64,000 nucleotides of DNA from Paenirhizobium cremeum (GCF_022884085.1 NZ_JAGGCS010000005.1:248001-312000); one strand, 5' to 3'. Shown: positions 9,641 through 19,312, counted from the first letter of the stretch. The notes: generated from the letters alone by a model not told the origin. Program-made: numbers and translations.

Positions 9641-10641
9641 GCCCGGACAGCCGGCGTCGGCGCATAGGTGCGCTGGTACATGGCCTTCAGGTGGTCTTCC
9701 ACCGTCGTGGCTGCATATTTCGGCTGCTCGCCCGGCCCGAGGCAGTTCGGCAGGCATTCGACCATGTGATCGGGATGGCCAACGAAGAAGAACGGGATGG
9801 AATAGCGCTCCCTGCCGCTTTCGTTGACCACGCGGTGCAGCGTCGAGCGATAGCGGTCGTTGGTCCAGCGCGAGATCATATCGCCGAGATTGACGACGAA
9901 GGTGCCGGGGATGGGATCGGCATGGACCCAGCTGTTGCTTGCCGCGTCATGCACCTGCAGTCCACCGGCGTCGTCCTGCATCAGCAGCGTCAGCCCGCCG
10001 AAATCCGTATGGGCGCCTGCACCCTTTTCATTGGGGGCGGCATCCTTCGGCTGAGGCGGATAGTGCAGCAGGCGCAAGGTCGCGAGCGGCTCTCGGACGA
10101 AGGCATCGAAGTGATTCTCCGGCAGGCCGAGCGACAGCGCCATACCGCGCATGAGCCGCTCGCCGAGGTCCGTCATGGCTGCGAAATAGGCCATCATCAC
10201 CGGCCGGAAGCCCGGCTGGTCGGCTGGCCATTGGTTCGGTCCACGATTGAACCGTTTGGCCACGACCCGCGGGTCGTCCATAGGAAGGTCCGGTCCGATG
10301 TAGAAGCCCTGCTTGAGATCGGCGGGGGCGCCGGCCTCAAGCGTCTGGCCGCGCATATGTTCGTAACCCCGGTTGCAGAAGGAGTGCGCCTTGTCGACGG
10401 CGAGTTTTTCCTCAATCGGCCGCTCGAAGAAGGCCTTCGCTTCCGCAAAGGCGGCATCGATCAGTCCTTGGGGAATGCCGTGGCCGGCGCAGTAAAAGAA
10501 GCCCTTGTCCAGGCAGGCCCGCCGTAGGGCTTCGCCGACGGCGGCGCGCGTCTCGCGCACGGATGAAGAAAGGCCGGAAACGTCGATGATGGGAAGCGTG
10601 GCGGCCTCGACCGAACGCGCACCGAGTGACGATGCATTCAT
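9637..10641 (-). CDS. 2-oxoglutarate/Fe(II) oxygenase, isopenicillin N synthase-like
   Basis: This 334-residue non-haem iron oxygenase has the N-terminal DIOX_N region (LPIIDVSGL, RRACLDKGFFYCAGHGIP) and a C-terminal catalytic domain. The iron ligands His211 and Asp213 (HTDFGG) and His269 (STLHRV) are intact, as is the 2-oxoglutarate clamp Arg279-x-Ser281. Members oxidise small molecules; the substrate cannot be read from the sequence. ATG 10641 has AGGAAGAG six bases upstream. The coupled hydrolase downstream suggests a two-step catabolic or detoxification route. It is divergent from the DUF2161 gene. Confidence 0.87.
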   Translation of the reverse strand: MNASSLGARSVEAATLPIIDVSGLSSSVRETRAAVGEALRRACLDKGFFYCAGHGIPQGLIDAAFAEAKAFFERPIEEKLAVDKAHSFCNRGYEHMRGQTLEAGAPADLKQGFYIGPDLPMDDPRVVAKRFNRGPNQWPADQPGFRPVMMAYFAAMTDLGERLMRGMALSLGLPENHFDAFVREPLATLRLLHYPPQPKDAAPNEKGAGAHTDFGGLTLLMQDDAGGLQVHDAASNSWVHADPIPGTFVVNLGDMISRWTNDRYRSTLHRVVNESGRERYSIPFFFVGHPDHMVECLPNCLGPGEQPKYAATTVEDHLKAMYQRTYAPTPAVRA

Positions 10642-10847
10642 GATGCTCTTCCTGTTCCGTTCATGCGAGCGGCGGCGCTCACCAGAAAAGGGAGGCTAGT
10701 GCAACGCATCGATGCCTGGCAACGACGAATTTGACTATAAAATAGATAGGGCCGAAAATTGCATATGAATTGCGCAGAAGAGAAGCCGCCGTTGCGGGCA
10801 ACACAACATGCCTTGTGGGGGCGTCAGGCCGTGGGCTAGATTGAAGC

Positions 10848-11561
10848 GTGTCACTCTTTTGCGAGACAGCCGACTTGGAAGCAGACCTTTATCCCCCGGT
10901 AAAACGTTATCTTGAAGGTTTGGGCTTCGAGGTGAAAGGGGAGATAAGAAGCTGCGATATCGTGGCGATTTCACAGGATGTGACGGAGCTCGTGGTGATC
11001 GGGGAGCTGAAACGGAGCTTCACATTGGAACTCGTCCTGCAGGCGGTGGAGCGCACCGCCGTCTGCGATGAGGTCTGGCTTGCGGTGGAAGCCTCAAAAA
11101 AGGGTCGCGGTCGGGAAAGTGATGCACGCGTAAAGAAACTGTGCCGTTTCCTGGGATTCGGCTTGCTCACCGTTGCCGCCACCGGTCGGGTGGATGTCAT
11201 CGTGGAGCCGGGACCATGGAAGCCCCGGAGCAACAGGAAGCGTCGTTCGCGCATCGTCGAAGAATTCCGCCGTCGCAGGGGCGATCCCGTGGCCGGTGGT
11301 TCGACACGCATGCCGCAGATGACGGCCTATCGTCAGCAGGCTCTCGTCATTGCCGAAGCTCTCTCGGAAGGGCCGTTGCGCCCCCGTGACCTCAGGCCGA
11401 TTGCTCCCGATGCCGCCAGGATATTGCTGTCCAACGTCTACGGCTGGTTCGACCGAATCGATCGCGGACTGTATGGCTTGAACGCGGTCGGCCATGCGGC
11501 GCTCGCCACATGGTCCGATAAGATCCCGCGGGAAGAGGGAAAATCCTCCGAAGCCGCCTGA
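10848..11561 (+). CDS. DUF2161 protein, putative PD-(D/E)XK-type phosphodiesterase
   Basis: The product is about 237 residues. The N-terminal part (YPPVKRYLEGLGFEVKGEI, CDIVAI, VVIGELKRSF) has the layout of a restriction-endonuclease-like fold, with Asp in CDIVAI and ELK as the likely metal-binding core. The C-terminal part has a helical region (ALSEGPLRPRDLRPIAPDAA) like a winged helix ending in YGLNAVG. The start is uncertain: GTG 10848 is used, but TTG 10875, beginning EADLYPPVK, fits the family equally well, and neither has a strong ribosome binding site. No nuclease activity has been shown here; the family name is by recognition. Confidence 0.72.
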   Translation: MSLFCETADLEADLYPPVKRYLEGLGFEVKGEIRSCDIVAISQDVTELVVIGELKRSFTLELVLQAVERTAVCDEVWLAVEASKKGRGRESDARVKKLCRFLGFGLLTVAATGRVDVIVEPGPWKPRSNRKRRSRIVEEFRRRRGDPVAGGSTRMPQMTAYRQQALVIAEALSEGPLRPRDLRPIAPDAARILLSNVYGWFDRIDRGLYGLNAVGHAALATWSDKIPREEGKSSEAA

Positions 11562-11618
11562 CCAAGGGGCACTGATTCCCCGGCTCTCCATCTCCGTCGG
11601 AGGCTGCGGGCGTCGATT

Positions 11619-12605
11619 TCACCATCTCTGGTGCACGTGCGGTGCGATCAGTCGATCGTACACGTCACGGGCGGCGGCCATGACATCGGCGGAAAGGGCC
11701 GGCAGACCGGAAGCAGCGGCATTGGCGCGCGCCTGCTCGCCATTGCGCGCTCCGGGAATGACCACCGTCACAGCCTCGTTCATCAGAATCCAGCGCAAGG
11801 CAAAGGCGGCCATGCTGGCGCCGGCTGGTACGAGCTTCCGGATATCCTCGACGGCCGCAAGTCCGGTCTCCAACGGCACGCCGGCAAAGGTTTCTCCGAC
11901 GTCGAAGGCCTCGCCATGGCGGTTGAAGTTGCGATGATCCTCGCTTGCGAAAGTAGTCTCGCGGGTGATCTTTCCAGACAACAGGCCGCTTGCCAGCGGA
12001 ACGCGGGCGATCACGGCGATATTCCGCCGGCTTACCTCCTTCAGGAAGAGATCCGCGGGCCGCTGCCGGAAGAGATTGAAGATGATCTGGACGGAGACCA
12101 CGCCCGGATATTCGATGGCCTTGAGCGCCTCCTCGACCTTCTCCACGCTGACGCCGTAATGGGCGATCTTGCCCGCACGCTTGATGTCTTCCAGTCCCTC
12201 GAAGACTTCGGGCCGATAGTATACATCGGTCGGAGGGCAATGAAGCTGCACGAGATCCAGGCGTTCCACCGCCAGGTTCTTCAGCGACCGATCGATGAAA
12301 GCCTCGAGATTCGCTTTCGTATATCCATCGGCGACATGCGGATTGAGTCGTCGCCCGGCCTTGCTGGCCACCATTGGACGTTTTCCGCCGCGCGCCTTGA
12401 GCACATCGGCGATGATCCTCTCCGAACGGCCGTCTCCATAGACGTCTGCCGTATCGATGAAGGTGACGCCGGCATCGAGCGCCGCATTGAGTGCTGCCCG
12501 GCCTTCTGCTTCCGGGACGTCTCCCCATGACCCACCGATCTGCCAGGCTCCGAACCCGATGTCGCTGACGGTAAAGCCGGTCCTTCCGAACGCATGCTGA
12601 CGCAT
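11619..12605 (-). CDS. Aldo/keto reductase
   Basis: This is an NAD(P)H-dependent reductase of the AKR superfamily, 328 residues, TIM-barrel type. The catalytic tetrad is present: Asp51, Tyr56 (DTADVYGDGRSE), Lys82 (ASKAGR) and His122 (LVQLHCPP). The C-terminal cofactor segment includes VVIPGARNGEQA. AGGAGG at 12614-12619 decides the start: it leaves eight bases to ATG 12605 but only two to ATG 12611, so the shorter form is preferred. The physiological substrate cannot be inferred. It is transcribed alone, leftward. Confidence 0.88.
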   Translation of the reverse strand: MRQHAFGRTGFTVSDIGFGAWQIGGSWGDVPEAEGRAALNAALDAGVTFIDTADVYGDGRSERIIADVLKARGGKRPMVASKAGRRLNPHVADGYTKANLEAFIDRSLKNLAVERLDLVQLHCPPTDVYYRPEVFEGLEDIKRAGKIAHYGVSVEKVEEALKAIEYPGVVSVQIIFNLFRQRPADLFLKEVSRRNIAVIARVPLASGLLSGKITRETTFASEDHRNFNRHGEAFDVGETFAGVPLETGLAAVEDIRKLVPAGASMAAFALRWILMNEAVTVVIPGARNGEQARANAAASGLPALSADVMAAARDVYDRLIAPHVHQRW

Positions 12606-12825
12606 AACCATGCCCTCCTGTCTGTTGCATTGTTGCGATTGGAGGTAGCAAGCACCGCCGGAGGTGGCAAGAAGAAGTGGGTGTGGCGCGCAAACGCTCG
12701 AATCGCATGGCCGCGATTCTTCTCGGGTACAGGTGGATCCACAGGTGGCCAGGCGACGGACAGCGACGCAAACCGCATCGCAAACAAATCAGTCGCTGCA
12801 GGTCTTTATCGAGATTGTGTGGAAA

Positions 12826-12901
12826 TGGTGGGCGATGAGAGACTCGAACTCCCGACATCCTCGGTGTAAACGAGGCGCTCTACCAACTGAGCTAATCGCC
12901 C
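12826..12901 (-). tRNA. tRNA-Val (TAC anticodon), CCA encoded
   Basis: The leftward gene has acceptor GGGCGAT paired with ATCGCCC, a D-arm TAGCTCAGTTGGTAGAGC, an anticodon stem CTCGT/ACGAG around TTTACACC with anticodon TAC, and a T-arm with GTTCGAA. The CCA end is encoded at 12826-12828. Confidence 0.95.
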
Positions 12902-13147
12902 TTTCGCTGAGCGGGTCAGGCCCGCCGCGTCGGTGGCCGTGATCTATGCGGATCGCGGAAAAACCGCAAGAGTGTTTATGAAGTTTTTTTGTTTTTTTTG
13001 CCGCTGCCGCAGAGGAAGGGTATGAAAAACCCGGGAAACCCGCGCTTTTTACGGCGCGCTCCAGAGGGGGTGTTTTTTCCGTCCACAGCCGGGCGGATTG
13101 CCGGCGCGGATAAAATTCGATCTGTCATGGATTTGTCTTCGATCCCG
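12902..13147. other. Non-coding gap with T-runs between tRNA genes
   Basis: No convincing gene is present; short overlapping open frames lack ribosome binding sites and family character. Two T-runs lie at about 12984-12999. Read leftward they are A-tracts placed like an UP element before a possible tRNA-Val promoter (CTTGCG, 16 bases, CATAGA), which is only a weak match. Confidence 0.4.
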
Positions 13148-13176
13148 CTTGACACCAATAACCGAACCCCTTAGTT
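13148..13176 (+). promoter_or_regulatory. Candidate promoter of the tRNA-Asp cluster
   Basis: A perfect rhizobial -35, CTTGAC at 13148-13153, is followed after 17 bases by TTAGTT at 13171-13176, a moderate -10. It lies about 60 bases before the first tRNA-Asp. Confidence 0.5.
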
Positions 13177-13237
13177 AGCCGCTCATCGAACGGGCAAGGC
13201 CGGTTCGGGAAGGGCGGAGACGCCTTTCAAGAAATGC

Positions 13238-13314
13238 GCGGGTGTAGCTCAGTCGGTTAGAGTGCCGGCCTGTCACGCCGGAGGTCGCGGGTTCGAGCCC
13301 CGTCACTCGCGCCA
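13238..13314 (+). tRNA. tRNA-Asp (GTC), copy 1
   Basis: Acceptor GCGGGTG pairs with CACTCGC (one G-U). The anticodon loop CTGTCAC carries GTC within the stem CCGGC/GCCGG, the T-arm has GGTTCGAGCC, and CCA is encoded. Confidence 0.96.
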
Positions 13315-13393
13315 TTCTTGAAAATCATCTTTCTTGCTGTCGCGGAAACGTCGCCGGTAAGGTCGGATCGGTCAACTGCCGGTCCATCTATGC

Positions 13394-13470
13394 GCGGGTG
13401 TAGCTCAGTCGGTTAGAGTGCCGGCCTGTCACGCCGGAGGTCGCGGGTTCGAGCCCCGTCACTCGCGCCA
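13394..13470 (+). tRNA. tRNA-Asp (GTC), copy 2
   Basis: This copy is identical to copy 1 at 13238 and lies exactly 156 bases downstream. Confidence 0.96.
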
Positions 13471-13549
13471 TTCTTGAAAATCATCTTTCTTGCTGTCGCG
13501 GAAACGTCGCCGGTAAGGTCGGATCGGTCAACTGCCGGTCCATCTATGC

Positions 13550-13626
13550 GCGGGTGTAGCTCAGTCGGTTAGAGTGCCGGCCTGTCACGCCGGAGGTCGC
13601 GGGTTCGAGCCCCGTCACTCGCGCCA
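13550..13626 (+). tRNA. tRNA-Asp (GTC), copy 3
   Basis: This copy is identical to copies 1 and 2 and is again offset by 156 bases. The flank after its CCA differs from the spacer of the other copies, marking the end of the tandem array. Confidence 0.96.
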
Positions 13627-13746
13627 TTTTCGTTTTCCTTCATAACTTTATGTTGCTTCGCAATGGCGCTCTATGGACTTTGTTGCGTTGCCGCTTTACA
13701 CCTCGGTAAACTGCGTGATGTATCGAGTGAAAAGCCGGCGCTCGGG

Positions 13747-13775
13747 CTTGCACAAGCAGGCAGGCTGCGCTAACG
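13747..13775 (+). promoter_or_regulatory. Weak candidate promoter for the nuo operon
   Basis: CTTGCA at 13747-13752 is followed after 17 bases by CTAACG at 13770-13775. This is the best match I find in 13627-13860, but the -10 is poor. Confidence 0.3.
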
Positions 13776-13860
13776 ACGGCTCGTTGCAACTCTTCTTTCG
13801 GCTTGTCGGCCCAGCGCCAAAAATGCCGCCCGGCATTCGAGACAAGCAGGGATGGATATG

Positions 13861-14226
13861 ATGACTGAACTGCTCAGTTCCTACATTCCGATCGCTATTT
13901 TCATCGGTATTGCCCTCGTGATCGGCCTGGCGCTTCTGATCGCGCCGTTCGCCGTCGCCTTCAAGGCGCCCGACTCGGAAAAGCTGTCGGCTTACGAATG
14001 CGGCTTCAATGCTTTCGACGACGCCCGCATGAAGTTCGATATCCGGTTCTATCTGGTGTCGATCCTCTTCATCATCTTCGATCTCGAAGTCGCCTTTCTG
14101 TTCCCCTGGGCAGTCTCGTTCGGCGATCTCGGCTGGTTCGGCTTCTGGTCGATGATGGTGTTCCTTGGTGTGCTCACCATCGGCTTTATCTATGAATGGA
14201 AGAAGGGGGCGCTCGAATGGGAGTAG
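13861..14226 (+). CDS. nuoA: NADH-quinone oxidoreductase subunit A
   Basis: NuoA is a small membrane subunit of complex I at the junction of the peripheral and membrane arms. The 121-residue product has three membrane helices: about 8-31, about 62-82 and about 86-110. The loop with [20 protein letters not shown] is present and cut here as [19 protein letters not shown]. ATGs occur at 13852, 13858 and 13861. AGGGA at 13848-13852 overlaps the first, so 13861 (MTELLSSY) fits best, with 13858 possible. It is the first gene of the fourteen-subunit operon, and its stop overlaps nuoB. Confidence 0.95.
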   Translation: MTELLSSYIPIAIFIGIALVIGLALLIAPFAVAFKAPDSEKLSAYECGFNAFDDARMKFDIRFYLVSILFIIFDLEVAFLFPWAVSFGDLGWFGFWSMMVFLGVLTIGFIYEWKKGALEWE

Positions 14227-14798
14227 TCCAGTCCAACACGACGCTCGTCGCGCCTCAGGCCAAGGGGATCATCGATCCCAATACCGGCAAGCCGGTCGGC
14301 AGTGACGATGCTTTCTTTGGCGAGATCAACAACGAACTCGCCGACAAGGGCTTTCTCGTCACGTCGACGGACGAACTGATTAACTGGGCCCGTACGGGTT
14401 CGCTGATGTGGATGACCTTCGGTCTTGCCTGTTGCGCCGTCGAGATGATGCAACTCTCCATGCCGCGTTACGACGTCGAGCGGTTCGGTTTTGCGCCGCG
14501 CGCCAGCCCGCGTCAGTCCGACGTGATGATTGTTGCCGGCACGCTGACCAACAAGATGGCGCCCGCGCTCCGCAAGGTCTACGACCAAATGCCCGAGCCG
14601 CGCTATGTCATCTCGATGGGTTCCTGCGCCAATGGCGGCGGCTACTATCACTATTCCTACTCGGTGGTGCGCGGCTGCGATCGCGTCGTGCCTGTCGATA
14701 TTTATGTTCCCGGCTGTCCCCCCACGGCAGAGGCGCTGCTTTACGGCGTGCTTCTGCTGCAGAAGAAGATCCGCCGCACCGGAACGATCGAGCGCTAA
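14217..14798 (+). CDS. nuoB: NADH-quinone oxidoreductase subunit B
   Basis: NuoB carries the N2 [4Fe-4S] cluster that passes electrons to quinone. The 193-residue reading from ATG 14217 overlaps the nuoA stop by ten bases and has AAGGGGG upstream. The cluster cysteines are visible: the adjacent pair Cys72-Cys73 in [10 protein letters not shown], one in SMGSCANGG and one in PGCPPTAEA. The N-terminal extension (about 50 residues) before the conserved core is usual in alphaproteobacteria. Confidence 0.97.
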   Translation: MGVVQSNTTLVAPQAKGIIDPNTGKPVGSDDAFFGEINNELADKGFLVTSTDELINWARTGSLMWMTFGLACCAVEMMQLSMPRYDVERFGFAPRASPRQSDVMIVAGTLTNKMAPALRKVYDQMPEPRYVISMGSCANGGGYYHYSYSVVRGCDRVVPVDIYVPGCPPTAEALLYGVLLLQKKIRRTGTIER

Positions 14799-14816
14799 GC
14801 CAAGGGACGCGACAAG

Positions 14817-15419
14817 ATGAGTGAAGCCCTGAACGAGCTTGCATCCTACCTTTCCGAGGTGCGCGGTGCGCTCATTGTCTCTTCGGAGATCCGCTTCGGA
14901 GAACTGAACCTGACGGCGACGCCCGAAAACGTGATCGCGCTTCTGACCTTCCTGCGCGACGACGTGCAGTGCGGTTTCGTCAATCTGATCGACATCTGCG
15001 GCGTGGACTATCCGGAGCGGGAAGATCGCTTCGATGTGGTCTATCACTTGCAGTCGCCGCGCCAGAACCTGCGCATCCGCGTCAAGGTTGCGACCGGCGA
15101 AGACAAGCCGGTGCCGTCTGCCTGTTCGGTCTTCCCTGGTGCCGACTGGTTCGAGCGCGAAACCTGGGACATGTACGGCGTACTCTTCACCGACCACCCG
15201 GATCTGCGCCGCATCCTCACCGACTACGGTTTCGAAGGGCATCCGTTGCGCAAGGACTTCCCGACCACCGGTTTTGTCGAAGTTCGTTATGACGACAACG
15301 CCAAGCGCGTCGTCTACGAGCCTGTCGAACTGAAGCAGGAATTCCGGAATTTCGACTTCCTCTCGCCCTGGGAAGGCACGGATTACGTGCTGCCCGGCGA
15401 TGAGAAGGCGGCTCAGTAA
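14817..15419 (+). CDS. nuoC: NADH-quinone oxidoreductase subunit C
   Basis: NuoC is a peripheral-arm subunit next to NuoD, without cofactors (30-kDa subunit family). The 200-residue product contains the family signature [20 protein letters not shown] (WDMYG core), then GHPLRKDFP. It is a separate gene, not fused to nuoD as in E. coli. It starts 18 bases after nuoB, with AAGGGA upstream. Confidence 0.96.
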   Translation: MSEALNELASYLSEVRGALIVSSEIRFGELNLTATPENVIALLTFLRDDVQCGFVNLIDICGVDYPEREDRFDVVYHLQSPRQNLRIRVKVATGEDKPVPSACSVFPGADWFERETWDMYGVLFTDHPDLRRILTDYGFEGHPLRKDFPTTGFVEVRYDDNAKRVVYEPVELKQEFRNFDFLSPWEGTDYVLPGDEKAAQ

Positions 15420-15440
15420 GAAAGCGGAAGGTTTGTTGCC

Positions 15441-16631
15441 ATGACTGAACATAACGTCCGCAACTTCAATATCAATTTCGGTCCGCAGCACCCGGCTGCC
15501 CACGGCGTTTTGCGTCTTGTGCTGGAGCTTGACGGCGAAATCGTGGAGCGCGTCGATCCCCATATCGGGCTGCTTCACCGCGGCACCGAAAAGCTGATCG
15601 AGACCAAGACCTATCTGCAGGCTGTTCCCTATTTCGATCGCCTCGACTACGTGGCGCCGATGAACCAGGAACATGCCTATGCGCTGGCGGTCGAAAAGCT
15701 TCTGGGTGTGGAGATTCCGATCCGCGGGCAGTTGATCCGCGTTCTCTATTCGGAAATCGGCCGTATCCTGTCGCACCTCCTGAACGTGACGACGCAGGCG
15801 ATGGACGTCGGTGCCTTGACGCCGCCGCTCTGGGGCTTCGAGGAACGCGAAAAGCTGATGGTCTTCTATGAGCGCGCCTGCGGCGCGCGCATGCATGCGG
15901 CCTATTTCCGGCCCGGCGGCGTCCATCAGGACCTGCCGCACCAGTTGGTCGAGGATATCGGCAATTGGTGCGATCCCTTCCTGAAGACGCTCGATGACAT
16001 CGATGAGCTTCTGACCGGCAACCGCATCTTCAAGCAGCGTAACGTCGATATCGGCGTTGTGGCTCTGGAAGACGCCTGGGCCTGGGGTTTCTCGGGCGTG
16101 ATGGTCCGTGGTTCCGGCGCTGCCTGGGACCTGCGCCGGGCACAGCCCTACGAGTGCTATTCCGAACTCGAATTCGAGATCCCGATCGGCAAGAACGGCG
16201 ATTGCTTCGACCGTTACCTGATCCGCATGATCGAAATGCGGGAATCGGTGAAGATCATGAAGCAGTGCGTCAATCGTCTCTTGGGCGATGCGAAGACCGG
16301 TCCGGTCTCGTCGCTGGACGGCAAGGTCGTTCCGCCGAAGCGTGGCGAGATGAAGCGGTCGATGGAAGCGCTCATCCACCACTTCAAGCTCTATACCGAA
16401 GGCTATCACGTGCCGGAAGGCGAGGTTTACGCAGCCGTCGAAGCGCCGAAGGGCGAGTTCGGCGTCTACCTCGTGTCGGACGGCACCAACAAGCCGTATC
16501 GTTGCAAGATTCGCGCTCCGGGTTACGCTCACCTGCAGGCCATGGATTTCATCTGTCGCGGACATCAGCTCGCTGACGTCTCGGCGATCCTCGGCTCGCT
16601 GGATATCGTGTTCGGAGAGGTTGACCGCTGA
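15441..16631 (+). CDS. nuoD: NADH-quinone oxidoreductase subunit D
   Basis: NuoD (49-kDa family) forms the quinone-binding site with NuoB. The 396-residue product carries the signature [20 protein letters not shown] (quinone-site His in QHPAAHG), [24 protein letters not shown] and the C-terminal DIVFGEVDR, where the terminal Arg is typical. It overlaps the next small gene by one base (TGATG), which shows coupling. Confidence 0.97.
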   Translation: MTEHNVRNFNINFGPQHPAAHGVLRLVLELDGEIVERVDPHIGLLHRGTEKLIETKTYLQAVPYFDRLDYVAPMNQEHAYALAVEKLLGVEIPIRGQLIRVLYSEIGRILSHLLNVTTQAMDVGALTPPLWGFEEREKLMVFYERACGARMHAAYFRPGGVHQDLPHQLVEDIGNWCDPFLKTLDDIDELLTGNRIFKQRNVDIGVVALEDAWAWGFSGVMVRGSGAAWDLRRAQPYECYSELEFEIPIGKNGDCFDRYLIRMIEMRESVKIMKQCVNRLLGDAKTGPVSSLDGKVVPPKRGEMKRSMEALIHHFKLYTEGYHVPEGEVYAAVEAPKGEFGVYLVSDGTNKPYRCKIRAPGYAHLQAMDFICRGHQLADVSAILGSLDIVFGEVDR

Positions 16632-16873
16632 TGAAGGTGTGGCTGCTCACGGTCCTTGCCCTGGCCGGCGGCGTTCAGGCGCAGGCCCAGGAAGAGACCG
16701 TTTCTTCGAGCAGTTCGAGCACCAGCATGGCGGAGCTCATCAGGCAGGGCTACGAGATCAAGGCTTCCACCAGCAGCGGTTCGAAGCTGATTGTGTTCCT
16801 GCAGAAAGACAAGACGGCCTATGCCTGCGAATTTGCGTCCCTGACGCGTTCGCGGTGTGGATCCATAAACTGA
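16631..16873 (+). CDS. Small exported protein of unknown function within the nuo operon
   Basis: This 80-residue product opens [20 protein letters not shown], a clear signal peptide with likely cleavage after AQA near 18-19. A serine-rich stretch follows (SSSSSSTS), then a compact domain MAELIRQGYEIKASTSSGSK, LIVFLQKD and YACEFASL...CG with two cysteines. The ATG overlaps the nuoD stop and codon usage matches the neighbours, so it is a real gene. Complex I's peripheral arm is cytoplasmic, so a periplasmic product here is unexpected. I do not recognise a named family; small genes at this place occur in other rhizobial nuo operons to my knowledge. Confidence 0.8.
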   Translation: MKVWLLTVLALAGGVQAQAQEETVSSSSSSTSMAELIRQGYEIKASTSSGSKLIVFLQKDKTAYACEFASLTRSRCGSIN

Positions 16874-16891
16874 GACAAGGGGCGAGGAAGT

Positions 16892-17995
16892 ATGTCCGTT
16901 CGTCGACTAGCCGAAGAGCAATTCCAGCCGGCAGGCTTTTCCTTCAATGAGGAAAATGCGGCCTGGGCTGAGGCAACCATCCGCAAGTATCCCGAGGGAC
17001 GTCAGCAGTCGGCAGTCATCCCGCTTCTGATGCGGGCGCAGGAGCAGGACGGCTGGGTGACGCGAGCGGCGATCGAATACGTCGCCGAGAAGCTTTCCAT
17101 GCCCTATATCCGGGTGCTTGAGGTCGCGACCTTCTACACCCAGTTCCAGCTCAAGCCGGTTGGCACGCGCGCCCATGTGCAGGTCTGTGGCACCACGCCG
17201 TGCATGCTGCGCGGCGCCGAAGATCTCATCAAGGTGTGCAAGAGCAAGATCCACGCAGAACCCTTCGAGCGCAATGCTGACGGCACGCTCTCCTGGGAAG
17301 AGGTCGAGTGTCAGGGCGCCTGCGTGAACGCGCCGATGGTGATGATCTTCAAGGACAGCTACGAAGACCTGACGCCGACCCAGCTCGAGCACATCATCGA
17401 CCGTTTCCAGGCCGGCAAGGGTTCCGACATCAAGCCGGGTCCGCAGATCGATCGTTTCTATTCCGCTCCGGCCGGCGGTCTCACGGCCCTGACCGACGGC
17501 GATGCCAAGCCGGCCGCGAAGCGGAAGGCCGCGCCGGTGGAAGCCGAAGCGGTGGCTGTCCCGCCGTCGAATGCGGCCAAGCCGGTAACGTCGGCCGATG
17601 AGACCAATCCGGCCATCAAGAGCCCGGCCGACGGCGAAACGGCTCTCCCGGAGGCAAGCCCCAAGGCGAAGCCTGCGAAGGCTGAAAATGTTGCCGCAGG
17701 CCAGCCCTCGCTGGACGATAAGAACCGCCCGGCCGGTATCGAGAAGCCCGAGACCCCTGATGATCTCAAGATGATTTCCGGCGTCGGTCCGAAGATCGAA
17801 GGTATTCTGAACGGCATCGGCATCTATACCTTTGCCCAGATCGCTGGCTGGAAGAAGGCCGAACGCGAATGGGTCGATAGTTACCTGAAGTTCTCCGGCC
17901 GCATCGAGCGTGACGACTGGGTCAAGCAGGCCAAGGCGCTCGCCAAGGGTGGCGAAGCCGAATACATCAAAGTTTTCGGCAAGAAGCCGCGGTAA
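16892..17995 (+). CDS. nuoE: NADH-quinone oxidoreductase subunit E with C-terminal helix-hairpin-helix domain
   Basis: NuoE (24-kDa family) holds the N1a [2Fe-2S] cluster in the NADH-oxidising module. The normal part is about residues 1-180: helical [17 protein letters not shown], then the thioredoxin-like fold with cysteines in VCGTTPCML and CQGACVNAP. At 367 residues it is about twice the usual length. An Ala/Pro/Lys-rich linker (about 190-285) leads to a helix-hairpin-helix-like domain at 290-352 ([20 protein letters not shown]). That domain shares about half its residues with the end of the gene at 19325. GAGGAAG precedes ATG 16892. Confidence 0.95.
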   Translation: MSVRRLAEEQFQPAGFSFNEENAAWAEATIRKYPEGRQQSAVIPLLMRAQEQDGWVTRAAIEYVAEKLSMPYIRVLEVATFYTQFQLKPVGTRAHVQVCGTTPCMLRGAEDLIKVCKSKIHAEPFERNADGTLSWEEVECQGACVNAPMVMIFKDSYEDLTPTQLEHIIDRFQAGKGSDIKPGPQIDRFYSAPAGGLTALTDGDAKPAAKRKAAPVEAEAVAVPPSNAAKPVTSADETNPAIKSPADGETALPEASPKAKPAKAENVAAGQPSLDDKNRPAGIEKPETPDDLKMISGVGPKIEGILNGIGIYTFAQIAGWKKAEREWVDSYLKFSGRIERDDWVKQAKALAKGGEAEYIKVFGKKPR

Positions 17996-18007
17996 AGGGG
18001 GTAGGAC

Positions 18008-19312
18008 ATGTTGAAGGATCAGGATCGTATCTTCACCAACATCTACGGCCTCAAGGACAAGTCGCTGAAAGGCGCCATGAGCCGTGGCCACTGGGATGGA
18101 ACCAAGCAGATCCTCGAAAAGGGTCGCGACTGGATCATCAACGAGATCAAGGCTTCCGGTCTGCGCGGGCGCGGCGGCGCTGGCTTCCCGACAGGTCTCA
18201 AGTGGTCGTTCATGCCGAAGGAATCCGACGGCCGTCCCCATTATCTCGTCGTCAACGCCGACGAATCCGAGCCTGGCACCTGCAAGGACCGCGATATCCT
18301 GCGCCACGATCCGCATACGCTGATCGAAGGCTGCGTGATCGCTTCCTTCGCCATGGGGGCCAATCACGCCTTCATTTACGTTCGCGGCGAGTTCATGCGC
18401 GAGCGTGAAGCCCTCCAGGCGGCCATCGACGAATGCTACGAGGCCGGCCTGCTCGGCAAGAACAACAAGCTCGGCTACGATATCGACGTCATCGTCCATC
18501 ATGGCGCCGGCGCCTACATCTGCGGCGAGGAAACTGCACTACTCGAAAGCCTTGAGGGTAAGAAGGGTCAGCCGCGCCTCAAGCCTCCGTTCCCGGCGAA
18601 TATGGGTCTCTACGGCTGCCCGACCACGGTCAACAACGTCGAATCGATCGCCGTTACCCCGACGATCCTGCGTCGCGGTGCAGGCTGGTTCTCTTCGTTC
18701 GGCCGCCCGAACAACGTCGGCACCAAGCTTTTCATGATCTCGGGTCACGTCAACACGCCGTGCACCGTCGAGGAAAGCATGGGCATTTCATTCCGTGAAA
18801 TGATCGAGAAGCATGGCGGCGGCATCCGCGGCGGCTGGGACAATCTCCTTGCCGTCATCCCCGGCGGCGCATCCTGCCCGGTCGTCAAGGGCGAGGACAT
18901 GATGGACGTCACGCTCGATTTCGACGGCCTTCGCGACGTGAAGTCGTCCTTCGGCACCGGCGGCATGATCGTCATGGACAAGTCGACCGACATCATCAAG
19001 GCCATCTGGCGCATCGCGGCCTTCTTCAAGCATGAGAGCTGCGGCCAGTGCACGCCGTGCCGTGAAGGCACCGGCTGGATGATGCGCGTCATGGAGCGCA
19101 TGGTGAAGGGTAACGCGCAGAAGCGCGAAATCGACATGCTGTTCCAGGTGACCAAGCAGGTCGAGGGTCACACCATCTGTGCGCTCGGCGATGCAGCGGC
19201 ATGGCCGATCCAGGGTCTCATCCGGAATTTCCGTCCGGAGATCGAGGCCCGCATCGATCAGTACACCCGCAACGCCATGGCGCATGGCGTTGTCATGGAA
19301 GCGGCCGAATAA
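18008..19312 (+). CDS. nuoF: NADH-quinone oxidoreductase subunit F
   Basis: NuoF (51-kDa family) binds NADH and FMN and carries the N3 [4Fe-4S] cluster. The 434-residue product has the glycine-rich NADH/FMN site [16 protein letters not shown], the [10 protein letters not shown] segment, [16 protein letters not shown], and the cluster motif [12 protein letters not shown] with the fourth cysteine in [10 protein letters not shown]. It lies 12 bases after nuoE and 12 bases before the next gene. Confidence 0.97.
   Translation: MLKDQDRIFTNIYGLKDKSLKGAMSRGHWDGTKQILEKGRDWIINEIKASGLRGRGGAGFPTGLKWSFMPKESDGRPHYLVVNADESEPGTCKDRDILRHDPHTLIEGCVIASFAMGANHAFIYVRGEFMREREALQAAIDECYEAGLLGKNNKLGYDIDVIVHHGAGAYICGEETALLESLEGKKGQPRLKPPFPANMGLYGCPTTVNNVESIAVTPTILRRGAGWFSSFGRPNNVGTKLFMISGHVNTPCTVEESMGISFREMIEKHGGGIRGGWDNLLAVIPGGASCPVVKGEDMMDVTLDFDGLRDVKSSFGTGGMIVMDKSTDIIKAIWRIAAFFKHESCGQCTPCREGTGWMMRVMERMVKGNAQKREIDMLFQVTKQVEGHTICALGDAAAWPIQGLIRNFRPEIEARIDQYTRNAMAHGVVMEAAE

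Larger units (their letters stand above)
13234..13628 (+). repeat. Perfect 156-bp tandem repeat carrying tRNA-Asp
   Basis: Two full units (13234-13389 and 13390-13545) and a partial third (to about 13628) are identical by eye. Each full unit holds one 77-bp tRNA-Asp plus a 79-bp spacer. The identity of the non-transcribed spacers points to recent duplication or ongoing homogenisation. Confidence 0.9.

Noticed and set aside
12955..12999. GCGG/CCGC stem before T-runs as a terminator
   Set aside because: The stem has only four pairs and lies about 17 bases from the first T-run.
12976..13174. Short open frames on both strands between the tRNA genes
   Set aside because: They lack ribosome binding sites and normal composition and overlap T-runs and the tRNA-Asp promoter.
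13238..13626. Regular direct repeats that could suggest a CRISPR array
   Set aside because: The repeated units are tRNA-Asp genes with identical spacers; CRISPR spacers would differ.
13673..13861. 62-codon frame before nuoA
   Set aside because: It has no convincing ribosome binding site, its composition is unlike the neighbouring proteins, and it overlaps the best promoter candidate.
14190..16565. Long minus-strand open frame opposite nuoB-nuoD
   Set aside because: It is antisense to three strongly conserved genes and has no family character.
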